64,000 nt of DNA from Neolewinella xylanilytica (GTDB lineage: Bacteria > Bacteroidota > Bacteroidia > Chitinophagales > Saprospiraceae). A program made the translations under genes and the position numbers. Shown here one piece after another: positions 16,021 to 25,016 of the stretch. Numbering within the stretch: the stretch's first letter is position 1; every line of letters begins with the position of its first letter. Under the pieces are notes generated by a model. That model was not told the origin of the DNA. It did no database searches and saw only the letters and a list, made by a program, of their open reading frames with translations. The stretch lies in contig NZ_PTJC01000005.1 of assembly GCF_002934605.1 (NCBI RefSeq), forward strand, positions 2,232,001 through 2,296,000, written 5' to 3'.

Positions 16021-16902
16021 ATGACCGCCTCCCTGCGACCCTACCTGACCCTGATGCGGCCGGCCAATCTGGTCACCGCCGTAGCGGACATCCTCGCCGG
16101 TGCCAGCGTTGCCGCGGCAGTGAGCGGCGGTTGGGATAGTCAGGTTACTTGGCTCTGCCTGGCTACGATCGGCCTGTACGGTGGTGGGGTGGTATTCAAC
16201 GATGTTTTCGATGCGGACCTCGACCGGATCGAGCGCCCCGAGCGGGCCATCCCCAGCGGCCAGGTTACCCTCGCTTCGGCTATCCTGCTCGGCGGTATCT
16301 TGCTAATCGGTGGGGTGGTGGCCGCCGCCCTGGTAGGTAGCAGCAGCGCGGCCATCGCACTCGCCGTGGCCACCCTTGCCCTTGTATACAACGCCAAGGC
16401 TAAGCACCATCCCGTTTTCGGTCCGCTGGTGATGGGCATGTGTCGCGGGGGAAATCTTTTACTAGGGATCAGCCTCACCGCACGCGCTTTCGAACAGTAC
16501 TGGTGGCTTGGCCTGCTGCCCGTGCTCTTCATCGCCGCGATTACCCTAACCAGCCGCGGCGAAGTCGGGGGAAATAACCAACGTTCGATCGGCCTGGCCA
16601 TGTGGCTCGACGGCATCGTAGCCGCCGCCATTCTCCTGCTGCCCTGGTACACCGTCGCCGAGCCGTTGCCGGCCTATCCCTTCTTCGCCCTCTGGTACGG
16701 CATGAACTTCCTGGCCAAGCGGGACGCCATCCGCGACAACCGGCCTCCGCTCATTAAAAAAGCCGTAAAAACCGGGGTGCTTTCCCTGATTCCACTCAAT
16801 GCCTGCCTGGCCGCCAGTTTTATGGGGTTACCGGCCGGCTTCCTCGTGTTGGCACTCCTGCCGTTGTCGATCGGGTTGGCGCGGTACTTTGCCGTTACCT
16901 AG
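16021..16902 (+). CDS. eboC: EboC, UbiA-family prenyltransferase
   Basis: This 293-residue integral membrane protein with eight to nine hydrophobic helices carries the first Asp-rich prenyl-diphosphate motif of the UbiA superfamily (FNDVFDADLD, about residues 58-67). A second Asp-rich motif is not obvious. UbiA enzymes move a polyprenyl group onto an aromatic or polar acceptor, and EboC presumably does so with the ebo metabolite. The protein lies between eboB (3-base gap) and eboE (about 30 bases). In the clusters I know, a dehydroquinate-synthase-like eboD usually follows eboC, but here eboE follows directly. Confidence 0.92.
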   Translation: MTASLRPYLTLMRPANLVTAVADILAGASVAAAVSGGWDSQVTWLCLATIGLYGGGVVFNDVFDADLDRIERPERAIPSGQVTLASAILLGGILLIGGVVAAALVGSSSAAIALAVATLALVYNAKAKHHPVFGPLVMGMCRGGNLLLGISLTARAFEQYWWLGLLPVLFIAAITLTSRGEVGGNNQRSIGLAMWLDGIVAAAILLLPWYTVAEPLPAYPFFALWYGMNFLAKRDAIRDNRPPLIKKAVKTGVLSLIPLNACLAASFMGLPAGFLVLALLPLSIGLARYFAVT

Positions 16903-16932
16903 TTCCTGTTGCACCCGCGCCCCGCCGCCATT

Positions 16933-18087
16933 ATGAAGATTTCCCCTCACGGTCACCTTACTTACTGCACCAATATTCACCCCGGTGAAAGCTGGGAGGA
17001 GGTGCGCAGCAGCCTCCATCACGTGCTGGATGTCAAACGGAGGATGTGTCCGGATCGCCCCTTCGGCATCGGCCTGCGTCTATCCGCCCGGGCGGCCGCC
17101 GAGCTTACGGAACCGGAGCGCCTGCAGGCGTTTAAAAGCTGGCTCGACCGCCACGACTGCTACGTTTTTACCATGAACGGCTTCCCCTACGGAGGCTTCC
17201 ACGGCGAGCGGGTCAAGGACCAGGTACACGCCCCCGATTGGCGCAGCCGCGAGCGGGTAACCTACACGAAACAGCTCTTCGATATGCTCGCCGAACTCCT
17301 GCCGGAGGGCCTCGACGGCGGCGTCTCGACGTCCCCGCTTTCCTACAAACCCTGGTTGGGCGCCGGAGCGCGGGAAGCGGAGCTATCCGGGATGCGGGAA
17401 CACCTACTCGACGTCATCGATCATCTCGCCGACCTGCGGAATCGTACCGGAAAGGACCTCCACCTCGACCTGGAACCCGAACCCGACGGCCTGATCGAAA
17501 ATACGGCTGAGTTCGTGGATCTTTACCGAGCCCTGCTCGCCCAAGGGCGGGAAAGCGACGTCCGCCGACACTTCGCCATCTGCTACGATGTCTGCCACTT
17601 CGCGGTGGCCTACGAAAGCCCGGAAGCTTCGCTGCGGACCCTTACGGAGGAAGGCATCCGCATCGGCCGCCTGCAGATCAGCGCCGCCCTGAAGGCCGAC
17701 CTGCACGGCGATCGTGCGGCCGTGCGCACCAGCCTCCAGCCCTACGACGAGCCGGTCTACCTACATCAGGCAGCCCTGCGCCGGAGCGACGGAAGCATCG
17801 ATCGCTTTCCCGACTTGGCTCCCGCCCTCGAAGCGCTGGACGATCCGAATTACCGCGAACTCCGGACTCATTTTCACGTACCGATCTACACCGAAAGCTA
17901 CGGCCGCCTGCAGTCGACCAACGATGCCATCCGCGAGGCCTTACGGATCTGGAAGGCGCGGCCGTTCACCCCCCACCTCGAAGTGGAAACCTACACCTGG
18001 GACGTGCTGCCCGACCACCAGCGCCTCAACCTGACCGAATCCATCGCCCGCGAACTCGAATGGGTCCGCGGCGAACTAGCCGACTAA
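16933..18087 (+). CDS. eboE: EboE, sugar-phosphate isomerase/epimerase-like TIM barrel
   Basis: This 384-residue protein is of the xylose-isomerase-like TIM-barrel superfamily and is called metabolite traffic protein EboE in ebo clusters. The start is set at the ATG at 16933 giving MKISPHGHLTYCTNIHPGE, which matches the N-terminus I expect for the family. A TTG at 16909 would add eight unconserved residues. Barrel residues that could bind metal are seen in HLDLEPEPDGLIE, CYDVCHFA and HFHVPIY. The gene ends 3 bases before eboF. The substrate is unknown. Confidence 0.9.
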   Translation: MKISPHGHLTYCTNIHPGESWEEVRSSLHHVLDVKRRMCPDRPFGIGLRLSARAAAELTEPERLQAFKSWLDRHDCYVFTMNGFPYGGFHGERVKDQVHAPDWRSRERVTYTKQLFDMLAELLPEGLDGGVSTSPLSYKPWLGAGAREAELSGMREHLLDVIDHLADLRNRTGKDLHLDLEPEPDGLIENTAEFVDLYRALLAQGRESDVRRHFAICYDVCHFAVAYESPEASLRTLTEEGIRIGRLQISAALKADLHGDRAAVRTSLQPYDEPVYLHQAALRRSDGSIDRFPDLAPALEALDDPNYRELRTHFHVPIYTESYGRLQSTNDAIREALRIWKARPFTPHLEVETYTWDVLPDHQRLNLTESIARELEWVRGELAD

Positions 18088-18090
18088 CCT

Positions 18091-19455
18091 ATGCGACCGA
18101 CCGCCGTCATCAATATCGTGGGCCTGACGAGTAACCTCATCGGCGAAGACACCCCCTTCCTGAGCCGCTGGTCCGCCAACCGGAAAGTCACCCGGGTGCA
18201 GCCCGCCCTGCCCGCCGTGACCACTACGGCCCAGACCAGCTACCTCACCGGCAAGTATCCCCGCGACCACGGTATCGTAGCCAACGGCTGGCTCTTCCGC
18301 GACGAGATGGAACTCAAACTCTGGCGGCAATCGAACCACCTGGTACAAGCCCCGAAGATCTGGGAGGTGGCCCGGAAACGTGACCCAAGCTTCACCATCG
18401 CCAATATCTGCTGGTGGTACGCCATGAACGGGACGGTCGACTTCACCGTCACGCCCCGCCCGCAGTACCTCGCCGACGGCCGCAAGATGCCCGACTGCTA
18501 TACCTTTCCGATGGACTTGCGCCACCGCCTAACCGACGAACTCGGCATCTTTCCGCTCTTCTCCTTTTGGGGGCCCCGCACCGAGATCAAGAGCAGCCAG
18601 TGGATCGCCGACGCCGCCCGCCTCGTTCACCAGTGGCACCACCCAACGATGAACCTGGTGTACCTGCCCCACCTGGACTACAATATGCAGCGGCACGGAC
18701 AGGACCACCCCTCCGTCCGCCAGGATCTTCGTGAGATCGACGGGGTCGTCGAGGGCCTGATCAATTACTACGAAGCCAACGGCGTGGAAGTGACCGTCCT
18801 CTCCGAATACGGTATCACGAACGTCGACCGTCCCGTGCACATCAACCGCATCCTCCGCAACGCCGGCCTCATCAGCTACCGCGAAGAACGGGGCACGGAG
18901 CTACTGGACGTAGGTACCTGCCGCGCCGTGGCCCTGGCGGACCACCAGATCGCCCACGTGTACATCAAGAACCCGGCCGACATTCCCCTGGTCCGGGAGC
19001 TGCTGCAGAACGAGCCGGGCATCGAGTACCTGTTGGACGAGGAAGGAAAAAAAGAATGGAAGATCGACCACCCCCGCGCCGGCGAGTTGGTCGCAGTGGC
19101 CGACGATCGCAGTTGGTTTACCTATTACTACTGGCTGGACGATGCCCGCGCCCCCGATTACGCGCGGACGGTAGACATTCACAGCAAGCCCGGCTTCGAC
19201 CCGGTGGAGATGTTCCTCGACCCCGACAAGCGACTGATGATCCCGCGCATCGGACTGAAAATCGCCGGTAAGAAACTGGGTTTCCGGACCCTCATGAACG
19301 TCGTACCCCTCCGGGCCGAGCTCATCGGCGGCTCCCATGGCCGCCTCGGTAGCCCGGATGGCGACTTGCCGGTATTCATTCACCGCCGGGACGCCCCCGA
19401 TCGGCTGGATGCACCGGAAGTGTACGATTATTTGCTGCGGGGGATCTTCGATTAG
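18091..19455 (+). CDS. eboF: EboF, alkaline phosphatase-superfamily phosphodiesterase/pyrophosphatase
   Basis: This 454-residue protein is of the type I phosphodiesterase/nucleotide pyrophosphatase group within the alkaline phosphatase superfamily. The region PAVTTTAQTSYLTGKYPRDH holds the nucleophile Thr/Ser motif, and YLPHLDYNMQRHG, SEYGIT and GSHG supply metal-ligand Asp/His positions. No signal peptide or membrane helix is evident. It closes the ebo cluster, and its last 4 bases overlap the end of a convergent minus-strand gene. In ebo clusters it probably hydrolyses an activated intermediate. The exact reaction is not known. Confidence 0.88.
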   Translation: MRPTAVINIVGLTSNLIGEDTPFLSRWSANRKVTRVQPALPAVTTTAQTSYLTGKYPRDHGIVANGWLFRDEMELKLWRQSNHLVQAPKIWEVARKRDPSFTIANICWWYAMNGTVDFTVTPRPQYLADGRKMPDCYTFPMDLRHRLTDELGIFPLFSFWGPRTEIKSSQWIADAARLVHQWHHPTMNLVYLPHLDYNMQRHGQDHPSVRQDLREIDGVVEGLINYYEANGVEVTVLSEYGITNVDRPVHINRILRNAGLISYREERGTELLDVGTCRAVALADHQIAHVYIKNPADIPLVRELLQNEPGIEYLLDEEGKKEWKIDHPRAGELVAVADDRSWFTYYYWLDDARAPDYARTVDIHSKPGFDPVEMFLDPDKRLMIPRIGLKIAGKKLGFRTLMNVVPLRAELIGGSHGRLGSPDGDLPVFIHRRDAPDRLDAPEVYDYLLRGIFD

Positions 19456-20315
19456 GGGAAAACCAACTTTGCGACCACGGGAAAGTGATCCGAAGGGAAA
19501 CGACGGTCTACCGCGTCGGTCAGTACGGCGTAGCGCTGCACTTCGATACCTTCGGATACCATTACATAATCGATGCGCCGTTCGGCCGGTGCATCGTAGT
19601 CGAATCCGGTGAAGGTGCCCACCGGGCCCAGGCGGACGTCGGCTTCCGCATATGCGTCCTCGAGGTAATCGGTCAGGACCGAAATGGCTTCGGTGTCGGG
19701 GGTAAGGTTCAGGTCGCCGGTGACCACTACCGGAAGATTCTCGGTATTCATACGGCTGATGGAACTCACCAGCAGCCGGGCGCTTTCCAGTCGGGCCTCC
19801 TCGCCCTGGTGGTCGAAGTGGGTGTTGAAGGCCATAAAGTATTCCCGGGTATCTAGGCGGCGGAAGCGGGCCCAGGTCACGATGCGGGGGAGGGCGGCAT
19901 CCCAGCCCGTGGAGACTTCTCCCGGGGTGGGGGAGAGCCAGAAGGTGCCGCTATCCTCCACCCGGAGTTTTTCGTCGTTGTAGAACAGGGCGGAAAATTC
20001 CCCTTCGTTGCCCCCCTCCCGACCGATGCCGACGTATTCGTAGTTCCGCAACTCACGGTCCAAAAAGTCGAGTTGGTTCGACAGCACCTCCTGGGTGCCG
20101 AGGATGTCCGGCTGGTGAAACAGCACCTGGCTTACGAGCAGGTCGCGGCGGTTCTCCCAGCGGTTGCTGCCGTCATCGCGGGAGTCGTAGCGGATATTAT
20201 AGGTCATTACGGTTAGGGGGTTCTCATCGCCCGCTCCGCGAAAGGGGGTACAGGCTACGATGGCGCCGGCAAGCGTCGCCAGGGCGGCCCACTTCAGTAT
20301 GTTAGAAGTTTTCAT
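19452..20315 (-). CDS. Endonuclease/exonuclease/phosphatase-family lipoprotein
   Basis: This 287-residue protein has a lipoprotein signal peptide ending GAIVAC (Cys22), so it should be tethered to the membrane outside the cytoplasm. The mature domain has the EEP fold shared by DNase I and sphingomyelinases: MTYNIRYD at the start, TQEV with the catalytic Glu, NTHFDHQG, TGDLNLTPD and a final SDHFPV with Asp-His. Secreted Bacteroidota members act on nucleic acids or phosphodiesters, but the substrate here is unknown. It ends inside the last codons of eboF and starts 12 bases downstream of trhO on the same strand. Confidence 0.92.
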   Translation of the reverse strand: MKTSNILKWAALATLAGAIVACTPFRGAGDENPLTVMTYNIRYDSRDDGSNRWENRRDLLVSQVLFHQPDILGTQEVLSNQLDFLDRELRNYEYVGIGREGGNEGEFSALFYNDEKLRVEDSGTFWLSPTPGEVSTGWDAALPRIVTWARFRRLDTREYFMAFNTHFDHQGEEARLESARLLVSSISRMNTENLPVVVTGDLNLTPDTEAISVLTDYLEDAYAEADVRLGPVGTFTGFDYDAPAERRIDYVMVSEGIEVQRYAVLTDAVDRRFPSDHFPVVAKLVFP

Positions 20316-20327
20316 ACTCGCTTAATG

Positions 20328-21386
20328 CTATTCGCCGGCGCTGGTTCGCTGGGCGGGCTCCCGTGGGGGCATGGCCTTCCCGTAACGTTGTCCGTTGAAA
20401 GTCGTTTCGATCCGTTTTCGTTGCCGCTCATCCTCGGGCAAGCGGTTGAAGTCCCGGCATTCCACCGAGCAGCAGTCTTCGAACCTCGCTGCGCATTCCG
20501 CACACTGAATGAATAGGATATGGCAGGCTTTATTGGCACAATCCAGCTGGCGGTCGCTCGGTTTGCCGCACTGGTGGCAGTGACTGACCACGTCCTCGGT
20601 GATCCGTTCGCCCAGCCGTTCGTCGAAGACAAAATTTTTCCCGATGTACTTCTTCGGTAGGCCGTCCCGCTCGCACTGCCGGGCGTACTCGATGATGCCG
20701 CCGTCGACCATACTGACGTTCGCGAAACCCCGGTGCAGATAGTAGGCGCTTGCCTTCTCACAGCGAATGCCGCCGGTGCAGTACATCACGATTTCTCGGT
20801 CCTTCTTGTCCGCCAGCAGGTTTTCCACCACCGGCAGGATGTCGCGGAAATTGGTCACCTCGGGACGGATGGCTCCCTCGAAGTAACCCACCGCGCTTTC
20901 GTAGTGATTGCGCATATCGACCACCAGGGTATCCTCCCGCTCCAATAGTTCGTTCACCTCACGGGCATTCAAGTGACGGCCGCGCTTGGTAACGTCGAAG
21001 GTAGCGTCATCCAGGCCGTCGGCCACGATCTTCGGGCGCACCTTGATGATGAGCTTGAGAAACGATCGGGCTTCCGCTTCGATCGCGATATTCAGTCGGG
21101 TACCGTCGAGAAAGGGAATGGCGTACAGCTCCGACCGGAAGTCCGCTAGCTTCGCTGTCGGCACCGATAGTTGGCCGTTGATGCCCTCCGTGGCGATGTA
21201 GATCCGTCCCAGTACGCCGAGTGGCGACCAGCGTTCGTAGCAATCGTCTCGGAAGGCTTGTGGATCTTCGATACGGGCGTACCGGTAAAACGAGAGGGTG
21301 GTCCGGGGTTCGGTTTCGGCGTCGAGCCGGGCCTGTAATGCCTCGCGGGACAGCAGGTTGCGGAGTTCGTGCTTCTTCCTTTCCAT
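20328..21386 (-). CDS. trhO: tRNA uridine(34) hydroxylase TrhO (rhodanese-domain)
   Basis: TrhO (YceA) uses oxygen to hydroxylate U34 of certain tRNAs on the way to 5-carboxymethoxy/methoxyuridine. The 352-residue product has an N-terminal acylphosphatase-like part (about 30-130, EGINGQLS), a rhodanese domain with active-site CTGGIRCEKA, and a Cys-rich C-terminus (HCHQC, CANKAC, CAEC, CCSVEC) typical of the family. The start at 21386 (MERKKHEL) is chosen over an in-frame extension to 21569, because the latter overlaps the upstream DUF5691 gene and is Cys/Pro-rich shadow. A promoter-like TATCTTTG box lies 7 bases before this ATG. Confidence 0.95.
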   Translation of the reverse strand: MERKKHELRNLLSREALQARLDAETEPRTTLSFYRYARIEDPQAFRDDCYERWSPLGVLGRIYIATEGINGQLSVPTAKLADFRSELYAIPFLDGTRLNIAIEAEARSFLKLIIKVRPKIVADGLDDATFDVTKRGRHLNAREVNELLEREDTLVVDMRNHYESAVGYFEGAIRPEVTNFRDILPVVENLLADKKDREIVMYCTGGIRCEKASAYYLHRGFANVSMVDGGIIEYARQCERDGLPKKYIGKNFVFDERLGERITEDVVSHCHQCGKPSDRQLDCANKACHILFIQCAECAARFEDCCSVECRDFNRLPEDERQRKRIETTFNGQRYGKAMPPREPAQRTSAGE

Positions 21387-21393
21387 AGCGCCG

Positions 21394-21401
21394 CAAAGAT
21401 A
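21394..21401 (-). promoter_or_regulatory. -7 box of trhO promoter (TATCTTTG)
   Basis: On the minus strand TATCTTTG matches the Bacteroidota -7 consensus TAnnTTTG exactly. It ends 7 bases before the trhO ATG, so transcription would start at or next to the start codon. Confidence 0.6.
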
Positions 21402-21405
21402 CGCA

Positions 21406-22902
21406 TTACGCCTGGCGCAACTGGCTGCGGAAGGAAGTAACCTGCAGCATCCGGGTAGCCAGGTTGCCGAAGGCATCGTAGCGTTCCGTGGTCGTATGCA
21501 GTTGTTGCCGCAACCAGGGAAAGATGCCTGGGTCGAGCAGGGGCACGGCCTGTTTCCAGTGTAGAGCAAGGTCCCGCTGGGTCGCGTAGTCGAGTTGGCG
21601 CTGGTGCAGGTCCTCCAGCAGCCGGTTGACCATGGCTTTACTCAGCCGCTCGGACCAGTTTACGGTACGCTGCAGGGCCAGGTAACGCGAATAGCCCCGC
21701 AAACGTAGCGCATCCTTTTCCTCGGTCAGCACCTCGTCGAAAAGGCCGTCGAAAGTAGTCTTGTTAATTGACCGCACGAGCTGACTAGCCAGTTCCAGGT
21801 CGAACCCCTTCGGTTCTTCCCGCAGCAGGAAGCGGACCAGGCGTAGGGAGAACGCCCTGTCGGAAAATGCCAGGATCGCTCGTGCCGCAGATCGTAGTTC
21901 GAGCGGTGGCAGCTTAAGCCAGAAGCGTTCGAGCGGCCCCTCGACGATGTCCACCCAACTTTCCGGCGGCATGATTTCCAACAGCCGCTGCCCCAGGCTT
22001 TCCGGCGCTTTCGTCCCCCCGTAGCTCTCCAGCAAGTCCCGGACTTCCCCGCCGGGTGGGGTAGCCGCGATGGTGCCGTCTGCCGCGGTTACGTTCCGGG
22101 CGATCGCCGTGAAATCCCGTACGGCTTCCGGCTCCCTTGCGAGCAGCAGGAGTTCCGACAGTAGGCGACGCACCCCCTTTCTTTTAGGGCCCAGCCGTTC
22201 TCGCAGCCACCGCCCGTCATCCTCGGTGACGGTACCACGCATTCCTTCCAGCAGTACCTCCTGGTTGCGGGGGCTCTGGTCTTCCCAAATATTCTGTAAC
22301 GCCATGCGGGCCGTGGCGGGATCGGCGCTGCGCCACTGGCTGAGTACGCGTGCCTGCTCCGCGGGTTGGTCGGCGGACTTCCAGGCTGCCCCGAAGGAAT
22401 AGTCGGGGGTAAGCACCGCCCAGTCCGGATGTTGGCGGGCCAGCCAGCGGGCCCGTTGGCCGCCGGCTTCCAGATAGCGTAGGGCTCGCTCGCGGTCCGC
22501 TTCCAATAGGGCGACGGCGCGCGGGAGCAACAGCGGCAAAAGCGGGGAAGGAACGTACGTACCCCGTTCCAATACCAGGTCGACGCCCTCGTCCAGCAAT
22601 TCGGCGTACGTACCCTCCAGAATCAGCTGCAGCCCCCGGGCCAGACGGGGCTCCGGCGCGGTCCGGTCCTCCGGGGGGGCTTCACCGGATAGCGCGGTGT
22701 CTACCGGCAGCGTAAGGGGTTGCATCCGCCGCATGCGCTCGGTGAGCCCCAGGGCTGCTAGCAGTTGCTCGGCATTGTCTGCGGTGGGATCGATCGCGCC
22801 CAGTTCGTCCAGCCATTCGAATACGCGGCTATCGGTCGGTAGGCGTACGCTACCGAGCGTGATGGATTTGAACAGTTCGGAATAGGGCGGAGCGGAGGCC
22901 AT
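21406..22902 (-). CDS. DUF5691 family protein
   Basis: This 498-residue soluble helical-repeat protein is built of many short Leu/Arg-rich helices. Composition and pattern match the DUF5691 family. Members usually sit beside SWIM zinc-finger and MoxR/VWA genes, whereas here it is alone next to trhO. No catalytic motif is evident. The start at 22902 (MASAPPYSELF) is preferred over 22932 because the extra ten residues look non-coding and a TACCTTAC box lies 5 bases upstream of this ATG. Confidence 0.85.
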   Translation of the reverse strand: MASAPPYSELFKSITLGSVRLPTDSRVFEWLDELGAIDPTADNAEQLLAALGLTERMRRMQPLTLPVDTALSGEAPPEDRTAPEPRLARGLQLILEGTYAELLDEGVDLVLERGTYVPSPLLPLLLPRAVALLEADRERALRYLEAGGQRARWLARQHPDWAVLTPDYSFGAAWKSADQPAEQARVLSQWRSADPATARMALQNIWEDQSPRNQEVLLEGMRGTVTEDDGRWLRERLGPKRKGVRRLLSELLLLAREPEAVRDFTAIARNVTAADGTIAATPPGGEVRDLLESYGGTKAPESLGQRLLEIMPPESWVDIVEGPLERFWLKLPPLELRSAARAILAFSDRAFSLRLVRFLLREEPKGFDLELASQLVRSINKTTFDGLFDEVLTEEKDALRLRGYSRYLALQRTVNWSERLSKAMVNRLLEDLHQRQLDYATQRDLALHWKQAVPLLDPGIFPWLRQQLHTTTERYDAFGNLATRMLQVTSFRSQLRQA

Positions 22903-22907
22903 CGGCC

Positions 22908-22915
22908 GTAAGGTA
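22908..22915 (-). promoter_or_regulatory. -7-like box (TACCTTAC) before the DUF5691 gene
   Basis: The minus strand reads TACCTTAC, close to the TACCTTCG variant seen before other genes here, ending 5 bases before the chosen ATG. Confidence 0.4.
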
Positions 22916-22985
22916 AGGGCACCGACCGGCAACCGTCAACGATTATTCAAAGGATTGGTTAACTTTCGGAATCGAGCCCCGACCT

Positions 22986-23429
22986 ATGAAGCCCCTTCTT
23001 TTCGCGCTGTTCCTTCCCCTCTTTGTTAGCGCCCAGACCGATCTCGACGGACTCTGGGAAGGAAACATGACCGTAGGCGGAATCTATTCCAACGAGGCAT
23101 TGCCCATGCAATTATACCTGTCTACCGACGGGCGATTTATCAAGGGCCGCAGCTACGTCACGCTACCCGACGGAGAAATACTGCGCATGGATCTCAAGGG
23201 GGAGCTGTACGGCGACCGTTCCATCGGCATGGTCGAGATCGCTTTCGTCGGCGATAGCGATAATGACGTAATGCCTGAATTCAACCGACAGTATCAGATC
23301 ACCTTCAAGCCCGACCTCTGGGAGAGCGAATTGCGCGGATTCTGGCAGGAAGTAACCCCGGAAACCTTTAAAGGAACCCGGCGGCGTGGGCGCATGGTGC
23401 TGAAAAAAGCCAAGACCCCGCGGGCGTAA
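22986..23429 (+). CDS. Secreted small protein, unknown function
   Basis: This 147-residue protein has a clear Sec signal peptide (MKPLLFALFLPLFVSAQ, cleavage after residue 17). The mature part is beta-rich, begins with LDGLWEGNMTVGG and ends in a basic tail. The pattern of a small eight-stranded beta sandwich or barrel that starts GxWxG is common among uncharacterised Bacteroidota periplasmic proteins and recalls lipocalin-like folds, but no family is assigned. It converges on a minus-strand gene only 3 bases away. Confidence 0.8.
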   Translation: MKPLLFALFLPLFVSAQTDLDGLWEGNMTVGGIYSNEALPMQLYLSTDGRFIKGRSYVTLPDGEILRMDLKGELYGDRSIGMVEIAFVGDSDNDVMPEFNRQYQITFKPDLWESELRGFWQEVTPETFKGTRRRGRMVLKKAKTPRA

Positions 23430-23432
23430 GAT

Positions 23433-24014
23433 TTAGTACACCCGTTTCCGTTCCGTCTGCAGCAATCCCTCGATCGCTTCGTGCACGCGGCGTGCCTTCT
23501 GCGGTCGCCAGGTCAGGTGGTTGAGAATTGGCCCGTAGTGCAGGTAATGGTCCAGTCCGGCGGAGTTCATCTCGTCCATCACGTGGTCCAGTACGTTGAT
23601 CATCGCTACCCAGCCCCCGCTGTCGGTGACTTCGTGGTACCATTCCTCGTAGTAATCGTCGGCGTCGGCGTGAAAATTGAGTACGCCTTCCATGATCATG
23701 ATAAACTGATTGACCCCCTCGCCAACCAGCCGGTCGATTACCTCCCGCTTCAGGTGCATGCTGTCGTTGTGCAGGGCATCGTTCCATTCGCCGATCAGCT
23801 CGATGATGGCATACCGGTCTTCGTAATCGACAAACAGAATTTTGAGGTACAGGGTCTCGGAGCCGAACTCATCCCACTGCGGATGGAGCAGGTAGTTGTA
23901 GACCTTATTACTGTAGCTGAACTCACTATAGCGACGCCCGTAAAACGGAGAGGCGGAATCGTCTTCTGCGCGATAACGGTCGCGCCACTGGAAGTGGGGC
24001 TCTATGTCGTGCAT
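23433..24014 (-). CDS. Conserved hypothetical protein, acidic and aromatic-rich
   Basis: This 193-residue cytosolic protein is rich in Tyr, Trp, His and acidic residues, including an ADADDYYEEWYHEV stretch near the middle. There is no signal peptide or membrane helix. The start at 24014 (MHDIEPHFQW) is chosen over 24059 because the preceding 15 residues look unlike coding sequence. Its role is unknown. It is transcribed away from msrA (same strand, upstream) and abuts a convergent secreted protein gene. Confidence 0.75.
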   Translation of the reverse strand: MHDIEPHFQWRDRYRAEDDSASPFYGRRYSEFSYSNKVYNYLLHPQWDEFGSETLYLKILFVDYEDRYAIIELIGEWNDALHNDSMHLKREVIDRLVGEGVNQFIMIMEGVLNFHADADDYYEEWYHEVTDSGGWVAMINVLDHVMDEMNSAGLDHYLHYGPILNHLTWRPQKARRVHEAIEGLLQTERKRVY

Positions 24015-24120
24015 GGGATCATGTTTTTTGGGGAGAATGTAGCAGTACGCTGCGCGCATGGTAAAGGTTTACACTCTATACCATCCTGCCGCGAACGGAG
24101 TGAGCGCTACCGGAAAGCCC

Positions 24121-24840
24121 CTACTGCTGATACTCCGGCTTAAGTATTTCGCTGAACTCCTTCATCACCTTTTCGACCTTCGGACGGCTGACGTTCTGTA
24201 CGTAGCTCTGGTTCGGGTTGGAGGGGTCTTCGTAGTAATCCTGGTGGTAGGCCTCGGCTACGTAAAAGGTGCCCGGATCCTCGATGGTGGTGGCGATTTC
24301 CTCGTCGAACTTACCGCTGGCGTTCAGCTGCTCGATCTTGGCTTCGGCCTGCTGCCGCTGCTCGTCGTTAATGGGGAAAATGGAGCTGCGGTACTGCTTG
24401 CCGACGTCCGGGCCCTGGCGGTTCACCTGGGTGGGGTCATGCGCAACGAAGAAGATGTCGAGTAGCTTATCGTAGTCGATGACCTCCGGGTCGTAGTAGA
24501 CAACGATAGCTTCGGCGTAGTCGGTCCGTCCGTAGCTGACTTCCTCGTAGGTAGGGTTATCGCTGCGGCCACCGGCGTAACCGCTCCATACGTCCTCTAC
24601 GCCTTGGATCCGGTCGAAGGATGCCTCGGTGCACCAGAAACATCCACCGGCAAAGTAGGCTTTCTTGGCATCGGGATACTTGGCGTCGAGTTCTTCAATG
24701 CTCATCCCGCCGGCGAGCCCGGCCTGGCTGGCGGTTTCGGCGGCGGCGGTCGTTTCCGAAGTGGTTGTATTAGCGGGACGCTGGCTATCGCAGGAGGTCA
24801 TGCTCACCAGAAAGGTCAGCAGTAGGAAAAGATTTTTCAT
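24121..24840 (-). CDS. msrA: Peptide-methionine (S)-S-oxide reductase MsrA, lipoprotein form
   Basis: MsrA reduces methionine-S-sulfoxide in proteins. The 239-residue product carries the active-site GCFWCTEASF, the conserved YAGG, the TDYAEAI region and AYHQDYY near the end. The start at 24840 gives a lipoprotein signal with SMTSC (Cys17), so the enzyme is expected on the outside of the inner membrane or in the outer membrane, protecting envelope proteins. A Thr/Ala linker follows the lipid anchor. The in-frame upstream extension to 24972 runs into a hairpin region and is rejected. No msrB is adjacent. Confidence 0.93.
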   Translation of the reverse strand: MKNLFLLLTFLVSMTSCDSQRPANTTTSETTAAAETASQAGLAGGMSIEELDAKYPDAKKAYFAGGCFWCTEASFDRIQGVEDVWSGYAGGRSDNPTYEEVSYGRTDYAEAIVVYYDPEVIDYDKLLDIFFVAHDPTQVNRQGPDVGKQYRSSIFPINDEQRQQAEAKIEQLNASGKFDEEIATTIEDPGTFYVAEAYHQDYYEDPSNPNQSYVQNVSRPKVEKVMKEFSEILKPEYQQ

Positions 24841-24920
24841 AGCGTAATTTTCTACCTTCCTAACAAGGACGACGGGGGATTGGTTATCGAGCTTTTGCCG
24901 TGGGGCCGTCACCCGGTCGC

Positions 24921-24952
24921 TAGTGGTCGCGCGAATCCTCGCGCGACCACTA
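24921..24952. terminator. Perfect 14-bp-stem hairpin between gpmI and msrA
   Basis: TAGTGGTCGCGCGA is followed by a 4-base loop (ATCC) and its exact reverse complement. There is no T-run, so it may be a REP-like structural element as much as a terminator for gpmI on the minus strand. The right arm overlaps CCACTACTCGTCCGA at 24947-24961, a unit of the array at 14031. Confidence 0.6.
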
Positions 24953-25016
24953 CTCGTCCGACGACCCTTCACCCCGGCGACCGCCCCGTGCTGAACCTCC
25001 GGTTAACCCGGAGCGA

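Noticed and set aside
21387-21569. N-terminal extension of trhO
   Set aside because: It overlaps the DUF5691 coding region, is Cys/Pro-rich and unlike TrhO N-termini; the ATG at 21386 follows a promoter box.
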